Below, piece by piece: positions 10,066 to 18,948 of a DNA stretch of 64,000 bases. Every line of letters begins with the position of its first letter. Positions within the stretch are counted from its first letter, which is position 1. A program made the translations under genes and the position numbers. Origin of the DNA: an uncultured Pseudoteredinibacter sp. (GTDB lineage: Bacteria; Pseudomonadota; Gammaproteobacteria; Pseudomonadales; Cellvibrionaceae); NCBI RefSeq assembly GCF_947502065.1, contig NZ_CANMYE010000005.1, positions 124,001 to 188,000 of the forward strand, read 5' to 3'. The notes below the pieces were generated by a model. That model worked only from the letters and a program-made list of their open reading frames with translations. It was not told where the DNA came from and searched no databases.

Positions 10066-10409
10066 AGACTATGAATGATCAAGAATTTGAACTGTTTCTT
10101 CAGCGAGAGCTGAAGGCCCAAAATGACTATATTGCGGATGATGGCTTTACTGATGCTTTGATGGCTCAGTTACCGGCCAAGCCCGACCGAGAGAAAGCCA
10201 AGCCTAACCGTCTAGTGGTTTGGGCGGCTATTCTGTCGACCGCACTTGTTGCTGCTATCTTGCCTTTGCAGACTATGTTGCAGGGCTTCGCCTCAATTTT
10301 CACCCAGCCAAGCGCAAACTGGGCGACTTTGTTGGGCCTAGGTCTTAGCATGCTAGCTGTAGCGGCTCTAGTTGTGTGGAATGACCGAACTCGCATATTC
10401 GAAGTATAG
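10062..10409 (+). CDS. Small membrane protein, putative anti-sigma partner
   Basis: 115 residues. The N-terminal 50 are soluble and acidic (FLQRELKAQNDYIADDGFTDALMAQLP shortened to its core YIADDGF), followed by two hydrophobic helices (VVWAAILSTALVAAILP and a second near the C-terminus). It overlaps the sigma factor gene by ATGA and ends the operon at a strong hairpin. A cytoplasmic helical head plus membrane anchor is the usual anti-sigma plan, but I see no zinc-binding HxxxCxxC motif, so this is context-based. An ATG at 10071 is an alternative start. Confidence 0.7.
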   Translation: MKTMNDQEFELFLQRELKAQNDYIADDGFTDALMAQLPAKPDREKAKPNRLVVWAAILSTALVAAILPLQTMLQGFASIFTQPSANWATLLGLGLSMLAVAALVVWNDRTRIFEV

Positions 10410-10442
10410 ACCTCCCAAAGTTCTTAGTTCCTATTTTATCAG

Positions 10443-10465
10443 CGGCCAATGATCTTCATTGGCCG
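10443..10465 (+). terminator. Rho-independent terminator after the ECF sigma operon
   Basis: Perfect 10-bp stem (CGGCCAATGA with its complement) and a 3-base loop, then a short T-rich tail (TTGTT). It lies 34 bp after the stop of the putative anti-sigma gene. Confidence 0.65.
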
Positions 10466-10554
10466 TTGTTCGTCTAACTACCGTAAAACAACAATATTTG
10501 TGTATGCGGCTGGTATCACTCAGCCAAGCTACACGCTCGTCATGAGGAAATACA

Positions 10555-12357
10555 ATGAAGTTGATGACTAAAGCGACGCGCTTAGCGGTAGCGCTCGTAG
10601 CTGCAAGCAGCGCAACATGGGCGCTTGCAGAAAAAACCGAGTCTGAAAAGGCTGCTGAGTTTTTCGAAAGCTCATTTAAAGAATCTTTGGCCAATAAGCC
10701 GATGTACCTTACTTATTTAGGTATGAAGGAAAAGTACGGCGAGTGGGGCGATATTTCAGCAGCAGAAGATGATCGCGATCTAGCACTTGTTAAAAAGCAA
10801 TTAGCCGAGCTTAAGAAGATTGACTTTGCTAAATTGGGTGAGCAAGAAAAGCTAAGCTATCGCCTATTTGAAGAGCAGGCCAAAGATCAGATCTTTGCGG
10901 ATCGCTATCGCGACTATGGCTACCAAGTTAATCAAATGTTTGGCCTTCAGTCTCAACTCCCATCATTCCTGATCAATATGCATCGCGTTGATAATGTTAG
11001 CGATGCTGAGGCTTATATTTCTCGCTTGAAAAAAGCCAAGCCACTTTTTGATCAGCTTATCGTGCGCATGGAGAGCAGCGAAAAACTAGGTGTGGTGCCT
11101 CCTAAATTTGTTTTCCCGATGGTGATTAGCGACAGTAAAAATATCATTGCCGGTAAGCCTTTTGAGAAAGACGCTAAAGAAGACAACCCAGTTTGGGCAG
11201 ACATCCAGGGCAAAGTTGAAAAGCTAGAAGCTACAGACGAAGAAAAAGCAAAACTGCTAAAAGAAGCGAAAGCGGCTTTATTGGGTGAATTTAAAAATGC
11301 CTATACTGCATTGATTGGCTTCCTAGAAAGTCAGGAGAAGCGTGCTGATACGCGTGATGGTGTTTGGAAGTTTCCTAAAGGCGAAGAGTATTACAAGTAT
11401 CGCCTAAAAGACATGACCACCACAGATATGACTGCGGATGAAATTCATAAGCTAGGGCTTTCTGAGGTTGCTCGTATTCATGATGAAATGCGTGCGATTA
11501 AAGAAAAGGTGGGCTTCAAAGGTGATTTGCAGGCATTCTTTAAATTTATGCGTAATGATGCCCAGTTTAAATTACCCAACACCGATGAAGGTCGTCAGAA
11601 GTACTTAGATGATGCCGTTAAAGCCATCGATGTGATGAAGTCTCGCTTGGATGAGCTATTCCTTACTAAGCCGAAGGCCGACCTTGTAGTTACCCGTGTG
11701 GAGCCTTTCCGTGAAGATTCTGCTGGCCGTGCATTTTATCAGCGCCCATCTTTAGATGGCTCTCGTCCAGGTCGCTACTACGTAAACTTAGCTGATATGA
11801 ATGAGATGGCAGTGTATGAGCTAGAAGCTTTGGCTTATCACGAAGGTATTCCTGGCCACCATATGCAACTGGCGATCGCGCAAGAGTTAGAAGGCATTCC
11901 AACATTCCGTAAGGTAGGTGGTTATACAGCCTATACTGAGGGTTGGGGTTTGTACTCCGAAACACTACCAAAAGAAATTGGTTTTTATCAGGACCCTTAT
12001 TCTGATTTTGGTCGCTTATCAATGGAGCTATGGCGTGCTTGTCGTTTAGTGGTTGATACTGGTATTCACGCTAAGAAGTGGACACGCGAGCAGGCTATTA
12101 AGTATTTACGTGATAGCACACCAAGTCCTGAGCTAGACGTTGTAAAAGCCATCGAGCGTTACATTGTTATGCCTGGACAGGCGACTGCCTATAAGATTGG
12201 TCAAATCAAAATTATGCAATTGCGTGCTAAGGCCAAGAAGGCGCTAGCAGAGAAATTTGATATTCGTGAATTCCACGATGTTATTTTGCGCAATGGCATG
12301 TTGCCATTAGGTATCTTGGAAGAGCAAGTCGACCAGTATATCGCCAGCAAAGGCTAA
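10555..12357 (+). CDS. Secreted DUF885 family protein, putative zinc hydrolase
   Basis: 600 residues with an N-terminal signal peptide (cleavage near WALAEK). The C-terminal half has the DUF885 metal site HEGIPGHHMQ (His429, Glu430, His435-His436) with EGWGLYSE about 30 residues later, which matches the gluzincin-like arrangement reported for this family. It is probably periplasmic and may hydrolyse peptides or amides; the true substrate is not known. It has its own leader after the sigma operon terminator and ends at a strong hairpin, so it is monocistronic. ATG at 10555 follows GAGGAAAT. Confidence 0.85.
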   Translation: MKLMTKATRLAVALVAASSATWALAEKTESEKAAEFFESSFKESLANKPMYLTYLGMKEKYGEWGDISAAEDDRDLALVKKQLAELKKIDFAKLGEQEKLSYRLFEEQAKDQIFADRYRDYGYQVNQMFGLQSQLPSFLINMHRVDNVSDAEAYISRLKKAKPLFDQLIVRMESSEKLGVVPPKFVFPMVISDSKNIIAGKPFEKDAKEDNPVWADIQGKVEKLEATDEEKAKLLKEAKAALLGEFKNAYTALIGFLESQEKRADTRDGVWKFPKGEEYYKYRLKDMTTTDMTADEIHKLGLSEVARIHDEMRAIKEKVGFKGDLQAFFKFMRNDAQFKLPNTDEGRQKYLDDAVKAIDVMKSRLDELFLTKPKADLVVTRVEPFREDSAGRAFYQRPSLDGSRPGRYYVNLADMNEMAVYELEALAYHEGIPGHHMQLAIAQELEGIPTFRKVGGYTAYTEGWGLYSETLPKEIGFYQDPYSDFGRLSMELWRACRLVVDTGIHAKKWTREQAIKYLRDSTPSPELDVVKAIERYIVMPGQATAYKIGQIKIMQLRAKAKKALAEKFDIREFHDVILRNGMLPLGILEEQVDQYIASKG

Positions 12358-12364
12358 TCTTGTT

Positions 12365-12389
12365 GAAGCCGGCTCATAGGGCCGGCTTC
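12365..12389 (+). terminator. Rho-independent terminator after the DUF885 gene
   Basis: Stem of nine pairs (GAAGCCGGC with GCCGGCTTC) around a seven-base loop, eight bases after the stop codon, followed by a weak T tract (ATTCTT). Confidence 0.7.
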
Positions 12390-12479
12390 ATTCTTAAACT
12401 GCTATTTGTATTTGAACGTTTATCCTTTCTAAATAACGGCATTCTCGAACTACGATATAATTCCCAGCTAGCAAATACG

Positions 12480-13058
12480 TTAGTTATTCTGATCTTTGGC
12501 CTCGGCTAAATACTCATCCTTCAGCTTCACATAATTCCCAGCGGTGTAAGGGAAGAAATTACGTTCTTTTTCTTTTAGTGGGCGAGCTTTCTTAACTGGG
12601 GAGCCAACGTACAAATGGCCGGATTCTAGGCGTTTACCAGGTGGTACAAGGCTGCCAGCTCCGATGATGACTTCATCTTCTACGATTGCGCCATCCATAA
12701 TGGTAGAGCCAACACCGACTAGGATTCGGCTGCCTAAGGTACAGCCATGGAGATTGACGGAGTGTCCGACGGTAACATCGTCGCCTAAGGTTAGAGGCCA
12801 GCCGCCCGGGTTGAAGTCACTAGCATGGGTAATATGCAAAACTGAGCCGTCTTGGATACTGCAGCGATCGCCAATTCGGATAGAGTGCATATCGCCGCGA
12901 ATCACCGCACAGGGCCATACCGAGCAGTCATCGCCTAGAACCACATCACCTATGACTACGGCAGCGGGGTCGATCATAACTCGTTGCCCCAGGCTTGGGC
13001 TGATGCCTTTGTGGCTGCGAATGGCGGTTTTATTGGCTTTGTTTGGCTCGGAACTCAT
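12480..13058 (-). CDS. Gamma carbonic anhydrase family protein (YrdA-like)
   Basis: 192 residues. Hexapeptide repeats of a left-handed beta helix run from about residue 30 (VVIGDVVLGDDCSVW, AVIRGDMHSIRIGDRCSIQDG, HSVNLHGCTLGSRILVGVGS and so on, each quoted in part). The metal-ligand histidines are in LHITHAS, VTVGHSVNLHGC. Proteins of this family are trimers; many are annotated as carbonic anhydrase without proven activity. In Pseudomonas a homologue lies directly before prlC; here about 17.9 kb of other genes separate them. It is transcribed divergently from the response regulator at 13207. Confidence 0.88.
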   Translation of the reverse strand: MSSEPNKANKTAIRSHKGISPSLGQRVMIDPAAVVIGDVVLGDDCSVWPCAVIRGDMHSIRIGDRCSIQDGSVLHITHASDFNPGGWPLTLGDDVTVGHSVNLHGCTLGSRILVGVGSTIMDGAIVEDEVIIGAGSLVPPGKRLESGHLYVGSPVKKARPLKEKERNFFPYTAGNYVKLKDEYLAEAKDQNN

Positions 13059-13206
13059 AGGGCTATCTCATGGCTGTATATCTAATATTATCCGCCGCAG
13101 TTTATAGGATAATCTTTGGTTTACAAAAAACACTGGAGATTTACATTGGCGCCAGACTTCTCTGGGTTATAATTTGAACAGTTTTAAAAATGCAGACCAA
13201 TAAATC

Positions 13207-13953
13207 ATGAACCCTTCCAATAAAGCCAATTCCAAAGCCATAACTTTACTTATTGTGGAAGACGAATTGGCGAGCATGGAGCTCTTATACAGCTATTTCA
13301 ATCAAGCCCCCTATGAGGTGTATAAGGCTCACAACTGTAGTCAAGCAAGAGAGCTGCTAGCGCAAAAGACAATAGATATTGTGTTGTTGGATATTACCCT
13401 GCCAGATGGCGACGGCTTAGCTTTAACTAGAGAGATACGGGGTCGCTCGAATATGGGGATTATTTTAGTCACCCAGCGCTCTGATGATATTGACCGTATT
13501 GTGGGTCTTGAGCTGGGTGCCGATGATTATGTGACCAAGCCCTACAATATTCGGGAGTTGATGGTACGGGTAAAAAACCTCGCATCACGATTGCATCAAG
13601 AAACACTCAATAACAGCCAAGATTTAGCCGAGCAAATAAGCTTTGATTGTTGGTCTTTTTTACCCGGTCGCCGACTATTAATGCATGTAAATGGGGAAGA
13701 GGTAAATCTTACCGAGGGTGAATACAAATTATTGGCCGCCCTACTAGCAAATCCAGGAATGGTACTGAGTAGGGATCAGCTGATGAATAAAATGCAACGT
13801 CGTGATTGGTATCCCACAGATCGAACTATCGATGTAATGGTAGCAAGGCTGAGAAAAAAGCTACAAGACGATAAAGGATCTCCAAAATATATTAGTACCG
13901 TTCATGGTGCAGGCTATCTGTTTATTGCAGAAATTAACTCGAATGAGTCATAA
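13207..13953 (+). CDS. OmpR-family response regulator, TorR-like
   Basis: 248 residues. The receiver domain has E18-D19, phospho-acceptor Asp62 (LLDITLPDGDG) and Lys111 (VTKP). The C-terminal winged helix ends with TIDVMVARLRKKL and GAGYLF. The stretch ILVTQRSDDIDRIVGLELGADDYVTKP (quoted to show the core) closely follows TorR of E. coli. TorR controls respiration of trimethylamine N-oxide, but no reductase genes are nearby, so the regulon differs. The hybrid kinase gene begins two bases after its stop. Confidence 0.92.
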   Translation: MNPSNKANSKAITLLIVEDELASMELLYSYFNQAPYEVYKAHNCSQARELLAQKTIDIVLLDITLPDGDGLALTREIRGRSNMGIILVTQRSDDIDRIVGLELGADDYVTKPYNIRELMVRVKNLASRLHQETLNNSQDLAEQISFDCWSFLPGRRLLMHVNGEEVNLTEGEYKLLAALLANPGMVLSRDQLMNKMQRRDWYPTDRTIDVMVARLRKKLQDDKGSPKYISTVHGAGYLFIAEINSNES

Positions 13954-13955
13954 CT

Positions 13956-16181
13956 GTGCCATTCAGTAAGGGCCAACCTCCACTGCGCCAACGATTGGCG
14001 TATAAGCAAACCAGAAATATTGTTTTGGTGGCCTTTATAATTGGTCTATTGCTGACCGGTGGCCAGTTGATGGCCGATTACTTTCAACAAAAGAACAATC
14101 ACGATAATGATGTTGAGCGTATTCTTAGCACCGCAATTAAATCGGCACAATTCGCAGCTTATAACCTAGATGATGCCACCGCGGGCGAAATCGTCGCGGG
14201 TCTTTTGAATAATCGGTTTATCGTAAAGGCAAGCATCAAAGACAACTATAAAAACACCTTAGCACATGCTAGTAAAGCTCCTGAAAAAGTCTCGGGGGTT
14301 GGGCGCTGGCTGTTTGGAGACCTAGAAGATATACAGGTTTCCTTGTTGCATACTGGTACAGAGGAAGTCGGTGTTCTATATATCCAGGTAGATCCCGCAA
14401 ATGAATCTCAAGCTTTTATACAGCGTTCATTGTTGACCTTTCTATTCGGCATTATTCGCAACATCATCCTCGCGGCCTGCATAATGCTGGTGTTTTATTT
14501 TGGTGTTACAAAATCTGTACTCTTAGCTAGCCAACAAGTGAGCAAACCGGAAAAGCTGAAAAATATCGATATTCCTAATGCGCACCGAGATGATGAAATT
14601 GGCATGTTGCTCAATGCTTTTAATCAACAATTAAAAACCATTGAAACCCAGCATGAGCAAATTCTAACCGCGAACAAAAACCTTGAAGCGCAAGTGCTTG
14701 AGCGAACCCACGAACTTAAAAAAGAACAGCAATCAGCCCTAGCGGCCAGTAAGGCTAAATCAGACTTTTTGGCTGTTATGAGTCATGAGATTCGAACCCC
14801 AATGAATGGCATTTTGGGTTTGCTAAGGCTTCTTTCAGATAGTGGTTTACCCAATGCACAAGCCCAGTATGTCGATTCAATCAATGACGCTTGCGAATCA
14901 TTATTGGGTTTAATGAACAATGCTTTGGAATACACCCGCAATGAGCAGGGTGAGTTAGAGCTAGTGGATAAGGTATTTGATCTAGAAAGGCTGATTAGCT
15001 CAATTATCTTCTTAATGGGCTCTTCTGCTAAAAAAAACCAGAATCAGCTTAGCTATCATATTGCGAATAATGTCGATCGTTACTATGAGTTAGATTCCGA
15101 GAGGTTGCGCCAAGTAATTTTAAACCTAATCAATAACGCTATTAAGTTTACCCGCGACGGTGAAATACATTTAGAGGTTAGCTGCTTAGAAAAGAAAGAT
15201 GGTTGTAGCCTACTAAGGTTTTTGGTGAGTGACACAGGGGTGGGCATAGCTGAACAGGCTAAAGAAAAAATATTCTCCCCCTACCAACAAGCTGATAAAA
15301 GCATTCATGCACTTTATGGCGGTGCGGGTATGGGGCTAGCGATATGTAAGGCCATTGTAGACAAAATGGATGGAGAGCTGAATTTTAGCAGTCAAGAAGG
15401 CGAAGGCGCTGAATTTTGGTTTGAAGTTAGTGCCAAGGTAGCACAGAAAATGCCAGCCCTGAGCCATGAGGGCGGCACTGCAAGTATGAGTCCACTGCGA
15501 GTTTTGGTGGCTGACGATGTAGAAATGAATTTAAAGTTGGCCAAAATATATTTTGAACAAAATAAGCATAAGGTCTATGTGGCCGAAAATGGCCTAGAAG
15601 CGATATCCCTTTGCGAAGCCGAGCAGCCCCAGTTAGTGCTTATGGATGTCAATATGCCAGAGCTTGATGGCATTAGTGCAACTGAAAAGCTAAGACAGGC
15701 TGATTATTGCGGCACAATTTATGGCGTGACTGCACATATCGACCCTGAGACAAAAACAAAGTGTTATGCCGCTGGCATGGATGGCGTAATTGAAAAGCCC
15801 GTGGACTACGGCGAGCTTTTGAACAGTATTAATCAAGATTTCGCTAAACAAAATATTGCTTTGAACAAATCTGTCATTCATGAACATTTCAATAATTTAG
15901 GTATTGAACCAGCGGCACAACTGTATGAAAAAGCCTTGCAGGAGCTTCGAAAAAATATCTCGGCAGAGGAGGGGGTTTTAGTAGGAAAACCCTTGAGTAA
16001 TGAGCAATTACATAAACTAAGAGGCCTAGCGGGAAACTTTGGCCTTCAGGCTATGTTGGATTTATTTGACGATTTTGATGACGATGATGGTATATTGAGC
16101 CCCGCTACATATGCCCTGTGGATAAAAACCATGAGAATAACCCAAGGGGCTATCAATCAATATCAGCCGAATAAGATGTAA
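13956..16181 (+). CDS. Hybrid sensor histidine kinase, TorS-like phosphorelay (HisKA-HATPase-REC-HPt)
   Basis: 741 residues from a GTG start. Two membrane helices (about 22-42 and 160-185) bracket a periplasmic domain of roughly 115 residues. HAMP and a coiled coil follow, then HisKA with His277 (MSHEIRTPMNG), HATPase (NLINNAIKF, DTGVGI, GGAGMGLAICK), a receiver with Asp564 and Lys614, and an HPt-like end with His686 in LHKLRGLAGNFG. That gives a full four-step relay to the regulator just upstream. The HPt domain looks short. The gene after it encodes a periplasmic solute-binding protein, a likely sensory partner, as TorT is for TorS, although of another fold family. Confidence 0.92.
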   Translation: MPFSKGQPPLRQRLAYKQTRNIVLVAFIIGLLLTGGQLMADYFQQKNNHDNDVERILSTAIKSAQFAAYNLDDATAGEIVAGLLNNRFIVKASIKDNYKNTLAHASKAPEKVSGVGRWLFGDLEDIQVSLLHTGTEEVGVLYIQVDPANESQAFIQRSLLTFLFGIIRNIILAACIMLVFYFGVTKSVLLASQQVSKPEKLKNIDIPNAHRDDEIGMLLNAFNQQLKTIETQHEQILTANKNLEAQVLERTHELKKEQQSALAASKAKSDFLAVMSHEIRTPMNGILGLLRLLSDSGLPNAQAQYVDSINDACESLLGLMNNALEYTRNEQGELELVDKVFDLERLISSIIFLMGSSAKKNQNQLSYHIANNVDRYYELDSERLRQVILNLINNAIKFTRDGEIHLEVSCLEKKDGCSLLRFLVSDTGVGIAEQAKEKIFSPYQQADKSIHALYGGAGMGLAICKAIVDKMDGELNFSSQEGEGAEFWFEVSAKVAQKMPALSHEGGTASMSPLRVLVADDVEMNLKLAKIYFEQNKHKVYVAENGLEAISLCEAEQPQLVLMDVNMPELDGISATEKLRQADYCGTIYGVTAHIDPETKTKCYAAGMDGVIEKPVDYGELLNSINQDFAKQNIALNKSVIHEHFNNLGIEPAAQLYEKALQELRKNISAEEGVLVGKPLSNEQLHKLRGLAGNFGLQAMLDLFDDFDDDDGILSPATYALWIKTMRITQGAINQYQPNKM

Positions 16182-16183
16182 TT

Positions 16184-16969
16184 ATGAAGCTTAGAACACT
16201 GAGTTTATCTGTATTTCTAGTGGCCTTATGGGGCGGTTTCAATGCAGCAAACAGCCAAGCTCAAGTGACTCTAGATGTAGTAACTGAAAGAACTCCAATT
16301 ACTTTCCGTAGCAATGATAACTTAGCCGATGGGCAAGCGACGGAATTGGTTCAAGAGCTCATAGCGCAATCGGGCTTTGAGTATCAGCTATATTTCTCAC
16401 CATGGAAAAGAGCCTACCGCAGAGCTGAAACGGAATCTAATGTCATCATTTACCCACTGGCTCGAACCACAGAAAGGGAAAATAAGTTTCATTGGATAGG
16501 CCAAATAACCCCAGTTCACTATTATCTATTTCGATTACTTGAACGTCGAGATATTACGGTGGATAGCCTTGCTGATGTAAATCAATACAAAGTCGGTGTG
16601 GTTAACTTTCACGCACACCATGTTTATTTGAAATCCCAAGGTATAGCAAATCTAGAGCCCGTAAATTCCAATCGACAAAACTTCCATAAGTTACTCCGCA
16701 AGCGGGTTGAGTTGTTTGCGTCTAGCTCGGCGGGCTTATTAACACTTTGCGAGCAAGAAAAGACTGATTGCGAAAAATTCGTACCGGCACTTAAGTTAGA
16801 AGGTATTTCTAAAGGGCTTTTTATTGCGGCCAGCTTAGACACTCCTGAAGAAACTGTCGCTAAGCTAAGAGCTGCCTACGACCTTATTGAAGAGAGTGGC
16901 TTGCTAGGAAAGATAATGGGGGAGCGAATGAATGCGCAGGATAAGGATCGCTTTCTAGAACAATTCTGA
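16184..16969 (+). CDS. Periplasmic solute-binding protein (SBP_bac_3-like) in a two-component operon
   Basis: 261 residues with a signal peptide ending near NSQAQV. The fold signature is of the family 3 amino-acid-type binding proteins: VVTERTPITFRSND at the start, LVQELIAQSGFEYQ, and FSPWKRAYRRAET. It starts two bases after the kinase gene, so it belongs to the same operon. There are no ABC permease or ATPase genes nearby, which argues that it feeds a signal to the kinase instead of serving transport. A paralogous-looking protein lies at 44555-45388. The ligand is unknown. Confidence 0.85.
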   Translation: MKLRTLSLSVFLVALWGGFNAANSQAQVTLDVVTERTPITFRSNDNLADGQATELVQELIAQSGFEYQLYFSPWKRAYRRAETESNVIIYPLARTTERENKFHWIGQITPVHYYLFRLLERRDITVDSLADVNQYKVGVVNFHAHHVYLKSQGIANLEPVNSNRQNFHKLLRKRVELFASSSAGLLTLCEQEKTDCEKFVPALKLEGISKGLFIAASLDTPEETVAKLRAAYDLIEESGLLGKIMGERMNAQDKDRFLEQF

Positions 16970-16995
16970 TACTCAGTTCTTAAAAAACCTTAAAA

Positions 16996-17015
16996 GCCCA
17001 CATAGCTATGTGGGC
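16996..17015 (-). terminator. Rho-independent terminator for the minus-strand ggt gene
   Basis: Perfect 20-bp palindrome (GCCCACATAG and its complement). On the minus strand it is followed by TTTTAAGG and a further run of T, whereas the plus strand side lacks a T run. It therefore mainly terminates the gamma-glutamyltransferase gene ending at 17053. Confidence 0.7.
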
Positions 17016-17052
17016 CCTGACTATTGATCAGTGATGGTTTTCAAAGTCTGGC

Positions 17053-18813
17053 TTATTCTGCAATCGTAGCCGCGCCAGGTCTTCTAGGATCAGATGCTCC
17101 GTAAACAATACCACTTTTAATCACTATCGATTGTGTGCTACCTATGCCTTTACTAGGTTTTGTTGTGTAGCCCATATTACTCAGTATTGAGATGGTGTCG
17201 GCGCTGATTCCAGATTCGAGGTTTAGGATATCAGGTAGCCATTGATGATGAATACGTGGTACCGAGGAAGCTTGCGCAATATTCATATCATAATCGATAA
17301 CATTACTTATGGTTTGTAAAACGGCATTGGCAATTTTGCTGCCCCCGGGGCTACCCGTAATCATAAACGGCTTATCATTTTTGAAGATAATGGTCGGTGC
17401 CATCGAACTCAAGGGGCGTTTGCCAGCCTTAATTGCATTGGCTTCACGGCCAATCAAGCCAAAGGCGTTCGGTACACCGGGCTTGGCAGAAAAGTCATCC
17501 ATCTCATTGTTCAGAATAAAACCGGCACCTTCAACGACAATACCCGAGCCGTAACTGAAATTAAGTGTGTAGGTATTGGACACTGCATTACCGTACTTAT
17601 CGATAACCGAGTAATGGGTGGTATCGGGGCTCTCCTTCCATTGATTAAGGTTCAGAGGCTTAACTTCCGCGGCCGACTTTGCGCGCATTGGTACAATGCT
17701 ATCGGCTAATTTTTTAGCGTATCGTTTGCTGGTAATAGTTTGAATAGGGACATCATAAAAGTCAGGGTCACCTAAGTGCTCACTACGATCGGCAAAGGCA
17801 AACTGCATGGCGCTGCTGAGTAAATGTAGATGTGCTGCACTGTTGTGGGGAATATCATGGAGCTGACTGTTTTCCAATATATTGAGCATTTGAATAATGT
17901 GAATGCCGCTGGCGCTAGGTGGGGGCATGGTAACTACATCGTAGCCTCGGTATTTACCCTTGGCCGTTTTTCTTAGTGCCGGCTGATAGTTTTTCAGATC
18001 CTCTAGCCGAATCAGGCCGCCTTGTTTTTTGGAATCTTGAACAATCAGTTTGGCGGTTTCGCCTTGGTAAAAGGACTGTCCATTAGTTTCAGCGATTTTT
18101 TTTAAGGTATTGGCCAGATCTTTTTGGATTAGCTTTTCACCCGCTTTATAAAAGCGACCATTGGGCTTATAGAAAATCTTCTGTCCGGCCTTAGAGCGGC
18201 TGAGTTGCGAATGACGTTGCTGTAGCTCAAGTGCGAGCTCTTCTGATACTACAAAACCTTCTTGAGCGAGTTTAATCGCAGGAGCAATGACTTGCTTGGG
18301 GCTCATGGTACCGTGTTGTTCTAAAGCCAGAAGTAGGCCCGCAACGGTACCCGGAACGCCAGCGCTTTGAAAACTATTGCGAGCTCTTTGTTTATTAACA
18401 CTGCCGTCACTGTTTAAGAATATATCGCGGTGAGCGGCTGCTGGAGCCGTTTCTCGATAATCGATTGCATGGGTTTCAGTTGATTTTGAATTGTGCACTA
18501 GCATAAAGCCACCGCCACCTATATTGCCTGCTTTTGGCAAGGTAACCGCTAATGCAAAGCCGACGGCAACCGCTGCATCGACGGCGTTGCCGCCCTGTCT
18601 AAGGATATCCACACCCACTTGGCTGGCCAAGGCTTCTTGGCTGGAAACCATACCCTTACGTCCAATAACGGGATGAAATTGTCCTGCTAGGTCAATAATC
18701 GCTTCTGAGCCGTGTGCACTTTGAGCTTGTGCGCTAGGTAACTGACTATGGAACAGTGCAATGCTGCTGCAGGCTAGTAAACAAACTTTTTTAATCGATA
18801 TTTTCATAATCAA
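17053..18813 (-). CDS. ggt: Gamma-glutamyltransferase, canonical type (GGT1)
   Basis: 586 residues with a signal peptide (cleavage near SAQAQ), so periplasmic. It is an Ntn hydrolase that cleaves itself before the nucleophilic Thr398 in PDTTHYSV. Substrate-binding positions, by comparison with remembered E. coli residues, are conserved: Arg120 (DYRETAP), Asp440 (NNEMDDF), Ser469-Ser470 (RPLSSMAPT) and Gly490-Gly491 (GSPGG). One change is Glu in place of Gln430. The lid loop resembles E. coli GGT with Phe instead of Tyr444. It should hydrolyse glutathione and other gamma-glutamyl compounds. It lies downstream of a TonB receptor on the same strand, separated by a terminator-like hairpin. Confidence 0.94.
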   Translation of the reverse strand: MIMKISIKKVCLLACSSIALFHSQLPSAQAQSAHGSEAIIDLAGQFHPVIGRKGMVSSQEALASQVGVDILRQGGNAVDAAVAVGFALAVTLPKAGNIGGGGFMLVHNSKSTETHAIDYRETAPAAAHRDIFLNSDGSVNKQRARNSFQSAGVPGTVAGLLLALEQHGTMSPKQVIAPAIKLAQEGFVVSEELALELQQRHSQLSRSKAGQKIFYKPNGRFYKAGEKLIQKDLANTLKKIAETNGQSFYQGETAKLIVQDSKKQGGLIRLEDLKNYQPALRKTAKGKYRGYDVVTMPPPSASGIHIIQMLNILENSQLHDIPHNSAAHLHLLSSAMQFAFADRSEHLGDPDFYDVPIQTITSKRYAKKLADSIVPMRAKSAAEVKPLNLNQWKESPDTTHYSVIDKYGNAVSNTYTLNFSYGSGIVVEGAGFILNNEMDDFSAKPGVPNAFGLIGREANAIKAGKRPLSSMAPTIIFKNDKPFMITGSPGGSKIANAVLQTISNVIDYDMNIAQASSVPRIHHQWLPDILNLESGISADTISILSNMGYTTKPSKGIGSTQSIVIKSGIVYGASDPRRPGAATIAE

Positions 18814-18834
18814 TCAGTAGAAAAAGGAAAAAAA

Positions 18835-18853
18835 GCCCGTAGCAGAGACGGGC
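18835..18853 (-). terminator. Rho-independent terminator after TonB receptor
   Basis: Stem GCCCGT/ACGGGC with a seven-base loop and A-rich flanks on both sides; on the minus strand the hairpin is followed by seven T. It separates the TonB receptor (ends 18949) from the ggt gene (starts 18813). A second GC-rich hairpin (18934-18949) lies right at the receptor stop codon. Confidence 0.7.
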
Positions 18854-18948
18854 AAAAACTCGTATAAACTGCACTGACAGTTGAGATCAAGCATGCGGGT
18901 AGCCGCCTCATTTGCTATACGAGAGTGAGGGGTGGGGCCATCGGGCCC

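Noticed and set aside
12664..13107. Plus-strand open frame of 147 codons
   Set aside because: Lies fully opposite the gamma carbonic anhydrase gene, has no recognisable domain and is a shadow frame.
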